Shown: positions 28,029 to 37,254, counted from the stretch's first letter. The stretch is 64,000 nt of DNA from Thalassospira xiamenensis M-5 = DSM 17429 (GCF_000300235.2 NZ_CP004388.1:3604001-3668000); one strand, 5' to 3'. Translations and numbers: made by a program. Notes: generated by a model not told the origin, from the letters alone.

Positions 28029-28757
28029 TTAATCAACATACAGGACATAGCCCCGTCCGCGTACCGTCTGCAAGTATCTTGGTTGTTTCGGGTCTTCCTC
28101 GAACTTGCGCCGAAGGCGCGTCACCTGCACATCAATGCTGCGCGATGCGCCGGGATCAACAGCATTTCCGCCCATCATCCGGTGAAGGTCTTCACGTTTT
28201 GTTGTTTCACCGCGTCTGCGGACAAGAGCGGCCAGAAGCGCCTGCTCGGCACTTGTCAGATAGATATGCTCCGATCCGCGCTGCAACGTCATCCGACTGA
28301 GGTCAAAGGTGAAGTTGCCAAACTGCGCCATGGTGGATTTGTCATCGCGCGCGTTCTCATCTAACGGCGCTGGTACTTGGGCATAGCGACGTAAAATGGC
28401 TTCGATCCGAAGGACAAGCTCACGGGGCTCGAACGGTTTGGCAAGGTAATCATCCGCCCCCGCCTCAAGCCCGGAAATGCGGTCTTCGGTTTCCGAAAGT
28501 GCTGTCAGCAGAAGGATCGGCACCTTCGTCCCCTCGCCGCGTAAGCTACGCGCAAGATCAACCCCTTTCTCCCCGGGCATCAGAACATCCAGCACCAGAA
28601 GATCAAACTGCATGCCGGCAAGGCTGGACCGCGCTTCGGCAGCATTTCGCGCGGCCGAAACCACAAATCCGTTTTCGCCCAGATAACGGGTCAGCAAATC
28701 ACGCAGACGGTCATCGTCATCGACCACAAGAATGTGCGGCTGATCGTGACGGCTCAT
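28029..28757 (-). CDS. OmpR-family response regulator
   Basis: A 242-residue two-component regulator. The receiver domain (1-120) has the acidic pocket VVDDDDRL, the phospho-accepting Asp in LLVLDVLMPGEKG and the Lys in YLAKPFEPREL. The C-terminal winged helix (about 140-240) is OmpR type, with LTSAEQALLAALVRR and the DNA-recognition stretch ASRSIDVQVTRLRRKFEEDP. It is transcribed with the downstream EnvZ-type kinase. The receiver resembles OmpR of enterobacteria, but the regulon is not visible here. Confidence 0.93.
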   Translation of the reverse strand: MSRHDQPHILVVDDDDRLRDLLTRYLGENGFVVSAARNAAEARSSLAGMQFDLLVLDVLMPGEKGVDLARSLRGEGTKVPILLLTALSETEDRISGLEAGADDYLAKPFEPRELVLRIEAILRRYAQVPAPLDENARDDKSTMAQFGNFTFDLSRMTLQRGSEHIYLTSAEQALLAALVRRRGETTKREDLHRMMGGNAVDPGASRSIDVQVTRLRRKFEEDPKQPRYLQTVRGRGYVLYVD

Positions 28758-28842
28758 ACACGGCTCTCCTGAAACCTGAACATCTGAAACGCTTTATCCT
28801 ATGCGAGTTAGGCAAAAAAAAGTTTCAAAATTGTATCTGTCC

Positions 28843-28879
28843 AAAAGACACCGGATCAGGTCAGCATCCTGATCCGGTG
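28843..28879 (-). terminator. Likely terminator of the MarR gene
   Basis: CACCGGATCAGG (28849-28860) pairs perfectly with 28868-28879 over 7 bases; on the minus strand TCTTTTGG follows. It lies 33 bases after the MarR stop and upstream of the response regulator gene. Confidence 0.7.
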
Positions 28880-28911
28880 ATTGTCGCGATAAAAATTTTA
28901 ACGAAACATCG

Positions 28912-29427
28912 CTAACTCGCCCGGCGGCGCATACCTGGCGGGCTGTCATCGGTGAAACGGGCCCGGTCGGGTTCTTCGAGCATACCCAGCATCACCTTGC
29001 GAAAACCCTCAACCGCCTCGGCCCCGGCTTCGCGATAGGCGGCCGCGATCAGGCTGCGCTGATTTTCGGTCAGTTCACGTTCCAGCGCTTCGCCCTTTTC
29101 CGTCAGGGTCAAAAGCCGCTGGCGACGATCCTGCACACCGGTTTTCTGATCGATGAAGCCTTCGCGCACCAGTTGGCCCAGAACACGCGATAGGGACTGC
29201 TTGGTGATTTTGAGAATCGACAGAAGCTCGCTTACCGTAATGCCGGGGTTGCGGCTGACGAAATAAATGACCCGGTGATGGGCGCGACCGAAATTATATT
29301 GCTCAAGTATCTGATCTGCCACTGCCGTGAAATCGCGATAGGCATAGAACAGCAGTTCAATGCCTTGCCTAAGCTCTTCTTCCCGCAAAAAAAGCGGGTT
29401 TACCTTGCGTGTTGAGATATCAGCCAT
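28912..29427 (-). CDS. MarR family transcriptional regulator
   Basis: A 171-residue winged-helix regulator. The DNA-binding core includes VSRNPGITVSELLSILKITK, SLSRVLGQLVREGFI and the wing QKTGVQDRRQRLLTLT. It is divergent from ilvE with only 113 bases between the start codons, and a 7-7-7 palindrome lies 10 bases before its own ATG, suggesting autorepression. The MarR/ilvE pairing recurs in alphaproteobacteria, so control of ilvE is plausible but not shown. The ligand is unknown. Confidence 0.9.
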   Translation of the reverse strand: MADISTRKVNPLFLREEELRQGIELLFYAYRDFTAVADQILEQYNFGRAHHRVIYFVSRNPGITVSELLSILKITKQSLSRVLGQLVREGFIDQKTGVQDRRQRLLTLTEKGEALERELTENQRSLIAAAYREAGAEAVEGFRKVMLGMLEEPDRARFTDDSPPGMRRRAS

Positions 29428-29437
29428 GCTTTTCCGT

Positions 29438-29458
29438 TATGTCAGTTATATTGACATA
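29438..29458. promoter_or_regulatory. Palindrome TATGTCA-N7-TGACATA, candidate MarR operator
   Basis: Perfect 7-base arms with a 7-base AT-rich spacer, starting 10 bases upstream of the MarR ATG in the short MarR/ilvE divergent region. Size and symmetry suit a MarR dimer. Confidence 0.55.
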
Positions 29459-29540
29459 TTAATCGATGAATGTTACTCCGGCCAGACAATTAAGGACATA
29501 AAGTTACGTCCAAGTGCCCTTTTGAATTGGAATCTGGCAA

Positions 29541-30437
29541 ATGATCACTCCGACCTTCGACAACCGTGATGGTTTTATCTGGTATAATGGCGAACTTAAA
29601 CCCTGGCGTGAAAGCACCCTCCATGTGCTGAGCCATGCGGTCCATTATGGCAGTGCCGTCTTCGAAGGGGAACGGGCTTATAACGGCAAAGTGTTCAAAC
29701 TTGCCGAACATGGTCAGCGTCTGATCAAATCGGGTGAAATTCTCGATATGAAAGTGCCTTATAGCGCGGCAGAACTTGATGATGCGGTGATCGAAACACT
29801 TGCGGCCAACAATATCACCGATGGCTATATCCGCCGCATTGCATGGCGCGGCAGTGAAATGATGGGTGTTTCGGCCCAGACCACGCGCATCAATGTCGCG
29901 ATTGCGACTTGGGAATGGCCCAGCTATTTCAAGCCGGAAGAACGCCTGAAAGGCATTCGTCTCGCCCTTTCGAAATGGGCACGTCCAGCCCCGAATACCG
30001 CGCCGACCTCGGCCAAGGCAGCCGGTCTTTACATGATCTGCACCCTGTCGAAACACGAAGCGGAACGCAACGGTTTTGCCGATGCGCTGATGCTTGACTA
30101 CCGTGGTCAGATTGCCGAGGCGACCGGGGCGAACGTGTTCTTTGTCAAGGACGGCAAAATCCATACCCCGACCCCGGATTGCTTCCTGGATGGTATTACG
30201 CGCCGCACCGTGATCGGGCTTGCCAAAGCGCGCGGTTTCGAGGTGATTGAACGGGCGATCATGCCCGAAGAAATGGCCGAATTCGAGGAATGCTTCCTCA
30301 CCGGGACGGCAGCCGAAGTGACCCCGGTGGCCTCCATCGCCGATTACACCTTCACCCCGGCCCATGTCTGCAAGACGCTGATGGAAGACTATATGGCGCT
30401 GGTGCGCGGTGAAAAAGAAGCTGTTGCCGCCGAGTAG
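29541..30437 (+). CDS. ilvE: Branched-chain amino acid aminotransferase
   Basis: A 298-residue PLP-dependent class IV aminotransferase that interconverts Leu, Ile and Val with their 2-oxo acids. The pattern HAVHYGSAVFEGERAY is near residue 35, the catalytic Lys is in TSAKAAGLYM near residue 155, and the phosphate-binding EATGANVFFVKDGK follows. The late EECFLTGTAAEVTPV is typical of IlvE rather than D-amino acid transaminase. It stands alone, divergent from the MarR gene, and has a strong terminator. No other ilv or leu gene is in the window. Confidence 0.95.
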   Translation: MITPTFDNRDGFIWYNGELKPWRESTLHVLSHAVHYGSAVFEGERAYNGKVFKLAEHGQRLIKSGEILDMKVPYSAAELDDAVIETLAANNITDGYIRRIAWRGSEMMGVSAQTTRINVAIATWEWPSYFKPEERLKGIRLALSKWARPAPNTAPTSAKAAGLYMICTLSKHEAERNGFADALMLDYRGQIAEATGANVFFVKDGKIHTPTPDCFLDGITRRTVIGLAKARGFEVIERAIMPEEMAEFEECFLTGTAAEVTPVASIADYTFTPAHVCKTLMEDYMALVRGEKEAVAAE

Positions 30438-30475
30438 TAAAATTCAATAATCAGCCCGATTATTCACTTTTAATG

Positions 30476-30512
30476 AAAAATAGCCTGGCATCCGTTTGCC
30501 GGGCTATTTTTT
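30476..30512 (+). terminator. Intrinsic terminator of ilvE
   Basis: Fifteen-base arms (30476-30490 and 30497-30511, one wobble pair) around TCCGTT, ending in a run of T; about 40 bases after the stop. Confidence 0.9.
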
Positions 30513-30533
30513 GATCCAGGGACAAAACGCATC

Positions 30534-31217
30534 ATGACGACGCCATTTTCACAAAAGTCTGATGATATACAAAACGGCAACCATACCCTGCTGTATCAGA
30601 CCCATTCCCCATTTGCGCGCAAGGCACTGGTCTTTGCCCTTGAATGCGGATTGGGCGACCGGATCGAGGTCATCCATCAGGAAACCAGCCCGACCAATCG
30701 CAATGACCGGGTTTTTAGAGCCAATCCGCTGGGCAAGGTCCCGGTTCTGATCCTGCCAGATGGCATGGCCCTGTTTGATTCGGACGTGATCTGCGAGTAT
30801 CTTGATAGCCTGCATACCAGTCGGAAGCTGATCCCGGTGGCGGGCACGGAACGCTGGCAGGTGCTGCGTTTGCAGGCATTGGCGCAGGGTATCTGTGATG
30901 CCGGTGTGGCTTATCGCTGGGAAACCAATCGTCGCCCGGAAAACCTGCGGTACCCGCCGCTGGCCGAGGGACAGAAAACCAAGCTGATCGAAGCATTTGA
31001 CTATCTGGAAAGCGAACTTGATCCCAAAGCGCCGCTCAATGGAGGTCAAATCGCGCTCGCGACCGGGCTTGACTGGATCGCGTTTCGCGAACTGGCCGAT
31101 TTCAGAACCGGTCGCCCGATGCTGAGCCAATGGTATGAGGATTTCTGCGCCCGTCCATCGATGGCGCAAACCGGCTATAGCGGTCAAACCCATGACCAGG
31201 GTCAGCCGTCTCCTTAA
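30534..31217 (+). CDS. Glutathione S-transferase family protein
   Basis: A 227-residue protein with an N-terminal thioredoxin-like GST domain (TLLYQTHSPFARKALVFALE, then NPLGKVPVLILPDG and FDSDVICEYLD, the glutathione-contacting parts) and an all-helical C-terminal domain. The Ser in the SPFARK loop is the likely catalytic residue. The substrate is unknown. It begins 22 bases after the ilvE terminator, so it should have its own promoter or depend on readthrough, and it is convergent with the choline-sulfatase gene. It differs from YfcG and stringent starvation protein in its active-site loop. Confidence 0.88.
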   Translation: MTTPFSQKSDDIQNGNHTLLYQTHSPFARKALVFALECGLGDRIEVIHQETSPTNRNDRVFRANPLGKVPVLILPDGMALFDSDVICEYLDSLHTSRKLIPVAGTERWQVLRLQALAQGICDAGVAYRWETNRRPENLRYPPLAEGQKTKLIEAFDYLESELDPKAPLNGGQIALATGLDWIAFRELADFRTGRPMLSQWYEDFCARPSMAQTGYSGQTHDQGQPSP

Positions 31218-31258
31218 GCCGGATCATCCCCAAGGCAGTTCTGATATATCGCAGATAT

Positions 31259-32773
31259 CTATTCCCCACGCGGGAAGCGTTGGCTCTCTTCCAGCTGATT
31301 GAGGTCCATGTGATTGCGCATATAGCGTTCGGATGCCTTTTGCAGGGGCTGGTAATCCCACGGGAAATAGGCGCCGTTGCGAAGCGATTGATAAACGATC
31401 CAGCGCCGGGCCTGACTTTCACGAACCGCACTGTCAAATGCCGCCATGTCCCAGCGCGCATCGCGCTGCTTGCGGAACGCATCAATCTGCCGGGCATATG
31501 CCGGATCGGGGGCCAGATTGCGCAATTCGTCCGGATCGGTTTCAAGATCGAAAAGCTGTTCGGGATCGAGTTCGCAATAAACGTATTTCCAGCGCCCGTC
31601 GCGAATGCAGACCAGCGGGGCGTTTGATCCCTCGGCGGCGTATTCCATCAGAACGGGTTCGCTACGCCGGGTGCCGGAAAAGCCGGGCACGAGGCTGATG
31701 CCATCGGTCCAGGGCATGACATCGTCAAGCGAGATACAGGCCAGTTCGGCAAGGGTCGGCGTGACATCAAGGGTCGATACCGGATCGGTGTAGCTGCCCG
31801 GTGTGATGTTCGGCCCCGCCATCATCAAGGGCACACGTGCCGAACCTTCGAAGAAGCTCATTTTAAACCAAAGACCGCGATCACCCAGCATATCACCATG
31901 ATCGGACAGGAACAGAATGATGGTGTTATCCACCTGCCGGGTGCGTTCGAGCACATCGATGATGTCGCCGATCTTGTCATCGATATAGGAAATATTGGCG
32001 AAATAGGCGCGGCGCGACCGGCGGATATTGTCATCGGTAATGTCAAAGGCCGTATGGTCGCACGCCGCCATCAGGCGTTTTGAATGGGCATCCTGTTCAT
32101 CAAACGGGATTGCCGAAACGGAGGGTTCCAGCGCCGGGCAGTCTTCGTAAAGGTCCCAGAATTTCCTGCGCGCGACGTAAGGATCATGGGGATGGGTGAA
32201 GCTGACGGTCAGGCACCATGGGCGGTCATCCTTGCCCCGGGCCAGGTCATACAGCTTGTGGGTGGCGTGATAGGCGACCTCGTCATCATATTCCATCTGG
32301 TTGGAAATCTCGCCCACGCCGGCCCCGGTGACGGAACCCAGATTATGATACCACCAGTCGATGCGCTCGCCCGGCTTGCGATAATCGGGCGTCCAACCGA
32401 AATCGGCGGGATAAATATCGGTGGTCAGACGTTCTTCGAAGCCATGCAACTGATCGGGGCCGACAAAATGCATCTTGCCCGACAGGCAGGTGTGATATCC
32501 CGCGCGGCGCAAATGATGGGCGTAGGTCGGAATGTCGGAACAGAATTCGGCTGCGTTGTCATAGACCCGGGTGCGACTGGGCAATTGTCCGGCCATGAAG
32601 GATGCCCGCCCCGGCGCACATAGCGGGGATGCGGTATAGCAATTGCGAAACCGCGCAGACCGGGCCGCAAGGGCGGAAAGATGCGGGGTATGGAGGAATT
32701 CAGCCGGACCATCGGGGAAAAGCGTTCCGTTTAGCTGGTCGGCCATCACGATAAGGATATTCGGGCGTTTCAT
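31259..32773 (-). CDS. betC: Choline-sulfatase
   Basis: A 504-residue type I sulfatase. The formylglycine motif is CAPGR (in PLCAPGRASFMAG), whose Cys is converted post-translationally. NILIVMADQ near the N-terminus and LSDHGDMLGDRGLW supply metal-binding Asp and His residues. The C-terminus MRNHMDLNQLEESQRFP is characteristic of BetC. It hydrolyses choline-O-sulfate to choline and sulfate, giving sulfur, carbon and the glycine betaine precursor. betA, betB and a choline transporter are not adjacent. A LysR regulator of the choline-sulfate type is divergent from it, 223 bases away. Confidence 0.92.
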   Translation of the reverse strand: MKRPNILIVMADQLNGTLFPDGPAEFLHTPHLSALAARSARFRNCYTASPLCAPGRASFMAGQLPSRTRVYDNAAEFCSDIPTYAHHLRRAGYHTCLSGKMHFVGPDQLHGFEERLTTDIYPADFGWTPDYRKPGERIDWWYHNLGSVTGAGVGEISNQMEYDDEVAYHATHKLYDLARGKDDRPWCLTVSFTHPHDPYVARRKFWDLYEDCPALEPSVSAIPFDEQDAHSKRLMAACDHTAFDITDDNIRRSRRAYFANISYIDDKIGDIIDVLERTRQVDNTIILFLSDHGDMLGDRGLWFKMSFFEGSARVPLMMAGPNITPGSYTDPVSTLDVTPTLAELACISLDDVMPWTDGISLVPGFSGTRRSEPVLMEYAAEGSNAPLVCIRDGRWKYVYCELDPEQLFDLETDPDELRNLAPDPAYARQIDAFRKQRDARWDMAAFDSAVRESQARRWIVYQSLRNGAYFPWDYQPLQKASERYMRNHMDLNQLEESQRFPRGE

Positions 32774-32996
32774 TTAATGTACTGCTTTTTAACGGGTATC
32801 ACGCGGAAAAAGACGGACAGCACCAGCCAGAACGATCCGACACCGCAAGGAACTGCGAGATGGCAGGGAAGTGGTGCGTCATTCTGGCGAAGCTCCGCTT
32901 ATTCTTTTTGGTGCTGATCTGATATGCTCCATTAAATTCACAAATCGATCCATGGCGAAAGCCGGTGTTTTTTAATTGCTATTATAAAGATTATTT

Positions 32997-33884
32997 ATGG
33001 CCCAGCGACATCTTGACCTTGGATGGCTTAGGACTTTTGACGCAGTTGGCCGACTGGGCAGCCTGACACGGGCCGCACAGGAACTTGGCCTGACACAGCC
33101 CGCCGTGACCTATCAGATCCGGCGGGTGGAGGAGCAGCTTGGCCTGTCGCTTTTTCACCGATCACAGGGCGGCAGCCGGTTAACCGAAGCGGGCGAGGTT
33201 CTGTTTCGGGCGGTGCGGGCAAGTGTGGAACGCATCGATGACGCGGCACAGGAAACGTTGCGCAAGGCGCGCGATCCGGCGATCCGGATTTTTACCGATT
33301 ATGGTTTTGCTGCCTTCTGGCTGATGCCGCGCGTGGCGGATTTCCGTCGCCTGCATCCCAAGGCCGAAGTCCATATCGTGGCGTCGCAAAGTCTTGAGGA
33401 CGAACTGGAACGCGATACCGATGCGGCGATGGTGTTCGGCGCCAGAGGCGATTTTCCGCCAAGCGCAAAGCTTCTGATTCCCGAACGCGTCGTGCCGGTC
33501 TGTGCACCCGGTTTCCTTGAACGATATGGCCCGTTCGACGATCCGGCACAATTTGCCAATGTGCCGTTGCTGCATCTTGAAACCACGGAAAAGGCCCGCT
33601 GGCTGACATGGGCGACGTGGCTGGCGGCACACGGGGTTGCCCGCGAACCCGAACAGGGCGATCTGGGCCTGAACACATATGGGTTTGTCATTCAGGCAGC
33701 CCTTGCCGAACAGGGACTGGCACTGGGCTGGATCGGGCTTGTCGATCATCATCTGGCGCAGGGCAGCCTGATACAGGTAGGCCCCGAAATCACCCGCCAT
33801 GATCGGGGATACTGGCTGGTGCCAAGCCCGTCGGCCCACGGCACAACCGCCGCTCTTCTGGATTGGCTGATCAACGAAACCTAA
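32997..33884 (+). CDS. LysR family regulator of choline-sulfate utilisation
   Basis: A 295-residue LysR protein. The N-terminal HTH spans about residues 8-68 (LRTFDAVGRLGSLTRAAQEL, then LTQPAVTYQIRRVEEQLG). The remainder is the two-lobed effector domain. Divergent placement next to betC, and the RHLDLGWLRTFDAVGRLGS start, match the known choline-sulfate utilisation regulators. It probably activates betC when choline sulfate or choline is present; this is inferred from synteny. ATG at 32997 lies in an AT-rich stretch with no clear ribosome site. Confidence 0.87.
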   Translation: MAQRHLDLGWLRTFDAVGRLGSLTRAAQELGLTQPAVTYQIRRVEEQLGLSLFHRSQGGSRLTEAGEVLFRAVRASVERIDDAAQETLRKARDPAIRIFTDYGFAAFWLMPRVADFRRLHPKAEVHIVASQSLEDELERDTDAAMVFGARGDFPPSAKLLIPERVVPVCAPGFLERYGPFDDPAQFANVPLLHLETTEKARWLTWATWLAAHGVAREPEQGDLGLNTYGFVIQAALAEQGLALGWIGLVDHHLAQGSLIQVGPEITRHDRGYWLVPSPSAHGTTAALLDWLINET

Positions 33885-34000
33885 GGCGCTGACATGCCGA
33901 TTGAAAAGCGCCCCTTAAAACTAATACTTTTGGATAGTTTTTTACTTTTCCCTGCGGTAAAACAGAAAACACATAAGAATAAATGTGAATGAGGAACGTC

Positions 34001-34918
34001 ATGCGGATCATGCAATCTGTGATGACAATCGCCGCGTCGTTCATGCTTCTCGCCACCAGCGCCAGTACGGCGCCCTTGAAGCAGGACCAGATTATCCGGC
34101 TTCCGGTAAGGCAGGCGGATATTGAGGGCGTTGAAGCATGCATTCGCAGCCCATCAGATGATTGCCGAAAATGCCGGGAAAGCAATCAATCGAACCTTTC
34201 GCTGATGAACTATACTCTGCTGCACGAAGCCCTGCATGCCGGCGGCATCAAGGCCGAGGTCGAACCCGTCATATCCCCCAATTCCGAGCGCAGCCGGAAA
34301 ATGATTGCATCGGGGATGGCCGATATCAAAACAGACTGGGCCTTCAACATTTCCGGAAATGACGATTTCCTTAAAACTGATCCGCTTTTAAGAGCAGGCG
34401 AGATCGAGAAAGGCCTTTATGCACCGCGCGGATTTATGGAGGGCAAAGCCGATAACGCCCTGCCAGATATTCACACACTCCGGGCGGTGGGCATCCGCAA
34501 CTGGCGACTGGACTGGCAGGTTCTTGAAAGTCTGCCACTGGCAAGCCTGACCAATGCGGCGACAGTCAAACAAATGTTTTCGATCATCAATGCCGGTCGT
34601 GCCGATTTCACGTTGCTTGAATTTTCATCCCGGCCGGATATGGGCCGGGAAGTCGACGGCATATGGCTGTACCCCATTCCCGGCATAAAGGTATCCCTGC
34701 CCGAAACGCAGCATTTCATGGTTTCGCGAAAACTGAAAGATGCCGATAAGGTGATCGAAGCCCTGAACCGCGGCATCAAGACATTGCGCGACAATGGTTT
34801 TATAAGGCTTTGCCTGATGAATAATGGCGTCATCCATCCCGAAGTCGAGGACTGGCACACATTGAACGCAACGGCAGAAACGGTCGACAAGGATCATCCG
34901 ACCGTTTCATCGCAGTGA
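34001..34918 (+). CDS. Periplasmic substrate-binding-like protein
   Basis: A 305-residue exported protein. A signal peptide (residues 1-22, ending near TSAS) precedes a domain that looks like a type 2 solute-binding protein: ASGMADIKTDWAFNIS and LRAVGIRNWRLDW have the pattern of family 3 extracellular binding proteins. A CRKCRESNQSN segment near residue 45 is unusual for such proteins. No ABC permease or signalling gene is adjacent, so it may be an orphan receptor. GAGGAACGTC before ATG at 34001 decides the start over an in-frame ATG at 33989. Family assignment is tentative. Confidence 0.65.
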   Translation: MRIMQSVMTIAASFMLLATSASTAPLKQDQIIRLPVRQADIEGVEACIRSPSDDCRKCRESNQSNLSLMNYTLLHEALHAGGIKAEVEPVISPNSERSRKMIASGMADIKTDWAFNISGNDDFLKTDPLLRAGEIEKGLYAPRGFMEGKADNALPDIHTLRAVGIRNWRLDWQVLESLPLASLTNAATVKQMFSIINAGRADFTLLEFSSRPDMGREVDGIWLYPIPGIKVSLPETQHFMVSRKLKDADKVIEALNRGIKTLRDNGFIRLCLMNNGVIHPEVEDWHTLNATAETVDKDHPTVSSQ

Positions 34919-34936
34919 CAGCCCCCGCCCTCTGGC

Positions 34937-35827
34937 TTATGGCCAGTTGGCTTCGGGCGGCAAGGACATCAGGATCGCCTCGGTATTGCCGCCGGTCATC
35001 AGACCAAAGCGCGTGCCGCGATCATGGAGCAGGTTGAATTCGACGTAGCGTCCGCGCTTGATCAATTGGGCGCGGCGTTCATCGTCGGTCCAGGATTTGT
35101 TGTAATGGCGTTTGACCAGTTCGGGATAGATGTCGCGAAAGGCGCGGCCGACATCCTGTGTGAAGGCAAAATCCGCATCCCAGTCGGCATCGAGATAATC
35201 ATAGAAAATCCCGCCCACCCCACGCGGTTCGTTCCGGTGCGGCAGGAAGAAATATTCATCGCACCATTTTTTGAACCGGTCGTAATAATCATCGCCATGC
35301 GCGTCACAGGCCGCCTTCAGCGCGCCGTGAAAATCCGCCGTGTCGGCATCCTGCGGGAATACCGGGGTCAGGTCAGCCCCACCGCCGAACCATGCCTTGG
35401 TGGTCACGATATGGCGGGTATTCATATGAACCGCCGGGACATGCGGTGAACAGGGATGGGCCACCAGTGAAATGCCCGCCGCCCAGAAATTCGGATTTTC
35501 GGCAGCACCGGGGATTTCAGCGCGGAATTTTTCGGAAAATTCGCCATAAACGGTCGAGATATTGACCCCGACCTTTTCAAACACGCGGCCCTTCATGACC
35601 GACATTTCGCCGCCGCCCTGATCTTCGCCATTCTGATCTTTGCCACGTTCCCAGCTTTTGCGTTCAAACCGCCCGGCCGGTTGATCGGCGAGCGGTCCGA
35701 TATAGCTGTCTTCGAGCGCCTCGAAACTGGCACAGATTTCGTCGCGCAACTGGCGGAACCAGTTCCGCGCCGTTTCCTTGTGCTCTTCGATCTTTTGGGC
35801 GATCAGATCGTTATCAGTACTGGTCAT
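34937..35827 (-). CDS. hemF: Oxygen-dependent coproporphyrinogen III oxidase
   Basis: A 296-residue HemF, which decarboxylates coproporphyrinogen III to protoporphyrinogen IX using O2 in heme synthesis. [14 protein letters not shown] is the family signature, with the C-terminal [15 protein letters not shown] block and early conserved [13 protein letters not shown]. It works aerobically; an oxygen-independent hemN is not in the window. Its ATG overlaps the trmL stop by one base (TGATG), showing a two-gene operon with trmL. Heme demand fits the many cytochromes c encoded here. Confidence 0.97.
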   Translation of the reverse strand: MTSTDNDLIAQKIEEHKETARNWFRQLRDEICASFEALEDSYIGPLADQPAGRFERKSWERGKDQNGEDQGGGEMSVMKGRVFEKVGVNISTVYGEFSEKFRAEIPGAAENPNFWAAGISLVAHPCSPHVPAVHMNTRHIVTTKAWFGGGADLTPVFPQDADTADFHGALKAACDAHGDDYYDRFKKWCDEYFFLPHRNEPRGVGGIFYDYLDADWDADFAFTQDVGRAFRDIYPELVKRHYNKSWTDDERRAQLIKRGRYVEFNLLHDRGTRFGLMTGGNTEAILMSLPPEANWP

Positions 35828-36297
35828 CAGGCCTTCTCCGGGAAGCTGTTGGTTTGGCGCAGGGCTTCGCCCAATGTCATTGCCGTAGCCATCGCGACGT
35901 TAAGCGACCGCATTCCGGGTTTAAGCGGAATAACGACGCGGGCATCGACATAATCATGCACCTGATCGGGCACCCCACTGCTTTCGGAGCCCAGCATCAG
36001 AATATCATCGGGTCGATAGTCAAAATCGCAATAAGGCACCGCCCCCTTGGTCGTCAGCAATACCAGACGCCCGGGAACGGTTCCATCATTACGCGCCTGC
36101 ACAAAGCCGCGCCAATCGGCATGGCGTGTATAATCCGCCGCCCCCAGATAATCCATCCCCGCACGCTTTAGCGCCGCCGAGGTCAGAAGAAAACCGCAGG
36201 GTTCGATAATGTCGACGGGAACCCCGAGACATGCCGCCATGCGCAGGATGGTACCGGTGTTTTGTGGAATGTCGGGTTCGAACAGACAGATTCTCAT
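35827..36297 (-). CDS. trmL: tRNA (cytidine(34)-2'-O)-methyltransferase
   Basis: A 156-residue SPOUT methyltransferase. The start [20 protein letters not shown] is the TrmL pattern, and the knot region carries [11 protein letters not shown] and [18 protein letters not shown]. It methylates the ribose of the wobble base of tRNA-Leu isoacceptors. The length (about 155) is typical. It is upstream of hemF, overlapping by one base, and divergent from petABC across a 394-base region. Confidence 0.94.
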   Translation of the reverse strand: MRICLFEPDIPQNTGTILRMAACLGVPVDIIEPCGFLLTSAALKRAGMDYLGAADYTRHADWRGFVQARNDGTVPGRLVLLTTKGAVPYCDFDYRPDDILMLGSESSGVPDQVHDYVDARVVIPLKPGMRSLNVAMATAMTLGEALRQTNSFPEKA

Positions 36298-36691
36298 AAG
36301 GCTTTATAGACTCGCAACATTTTCGATCTGAAATCCGGGCGCAAAACCTTACAAAATTACGCCGATATATCGCCATTAGACTTATTTGGAATAAGACGAG
36401 ACAAGGATATAACCACTTGGTTGTGAATACGCCAGTCTGTTAGAAAACGCTACGTTCGCTTCGATTGTGCACCGCAAAACCAAATAGGCAAATCGAATGC
36501 GAACAATTTGCAACTCCAAGTTCCCCTTAACAAACCCCCTTTTTGTTAGTATACGAACCCGGTTTCAGGCCTGAAGGCTTTGGGGCAAAAGCATTGTTTG
36601 ATTTCCATCAATGGAAATTAAAGGTCTTTGCCCTAAGTGTGCAGTTGGGCATTCCGCATGCCTGTTTTGGGGGCAGAAAGAGGAATACATT
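36298..36691. other. Divergent control region of trmL-hemF and petABC
   Basis: About 394 bases, AT-rich in the middle. It contains a perfect FNR-type site at 36598-36611 and a purine-rich ribosome site before petA. No ORF with support. Confidence 0.65.
36598..36611. promoter_or_regulatory. Perfect FNR/ANR box TTGAT-TTCC-ATCAA upstream of petABC
   Basis: Exact match to the FNR consensus TTGAT-N4-ATCAA, centred about 87 bases before the petA ATG. Oxygen-responsive control of bc1 genes by Fnr-like proteins is known in related groups. Activation or repression depends on the start site, which is not visible. Confidence 0.7.
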
Positions 36692-37243
36692 ATGTCGCAA
36701 ACGGTGCAATCATCCGGGGACCACACTCCGGACGAGAACCGCAGGGATTTTCTGACCCTAGCGACCACGGCAGTCGGTGTTGTTGGCACCGGCATGGCGC
36801 TGTGGCCGTTCGTGGACAGCATGAACCCGTCCAAGGACGTTCTTGCGCTGGCCTCGGTCGAAGTTAACCTGTCAAATATTCCGGTCGGTCAGGCCGTCAA
36901 GGTCATGTGGCGCGGTAAACCCGTATTCATCCGCCACCGTACCGAACGTGAAATCAATGAAGCCGAAGAGGTTTCCTTGAACGAGCTGGTCGATCCGCAA
37001 TCCGATGAAGCCCGTGTCCAGAAAAAGGAATGGCTGATCGTGGTCGGTGTCTGCACCCATCTGGGCTGCATTCCGATGGGCACGGCAACCGGTGAGACAC
37101 GCGGTGATTATGACGGATGGTATTGTCCGTGCCACGGGTCGCACTACGACACGTCCGGTCGTATCCGCAAAGGTCCGGCACCGCTGAACCTTGTCGTGCC
37201 GACCTACACCTTCCTCACCGACACGTCGGTTCAGATCGGCTAA
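36692..37243 (+). CDS. petA: Ubiquinol-cytochrome c reductase Rieske iron-sulfur subunit
   Basis: A 183-residue Rieske protein of the bc1 complex. An RRDFL twin-arginine motif and hydrophobic helix (residues 17-42) form an uncleaved Tat anchor. The [2Fe-2S] ligands are in CTHLGC (Cys121, His123) and CPCHGSH (Cys145, His148), with Cys126 and Cys147 forming the disulfide. The frame is open upstream to 36611, but ATG at 36692 follows AAAGAGGAATACATT. It is the first gene of petABC and has a perfect FNR box 81-94 bases upstream. Confidence 0.96.
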   Translation: MSQTVQSSGDHTPDENRRDFLTLATTAVGVVGTGMALWPFVDSMNPSKDVLALASVEVNLSNIPVGQAVKVMWRGKPVFIRHRTEREINEAEEVSLNELVDPQSDEARVQKKEWLIVVGVCTHLGCIPMGTATGETRGDYDGWYCPCHGSHYDTSGRIRKGPAPLNLVVPTYTFLTDTSVQIG

Positions 37244-37254
37244 GGAGCAGGTAG

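Noticed and set aside
29490-30365. Open frame of 291 codons on the minus strand
   Set aside because: Antisense shadow of ilvE.
36601-36618. ATTTCCA-TCAA-TGGAAAT inverted repeat overlapping the FNR box
   Set aside because: Probably incidental; the exact FNR consensus explains half of it and no regulator is suggested for the rest.
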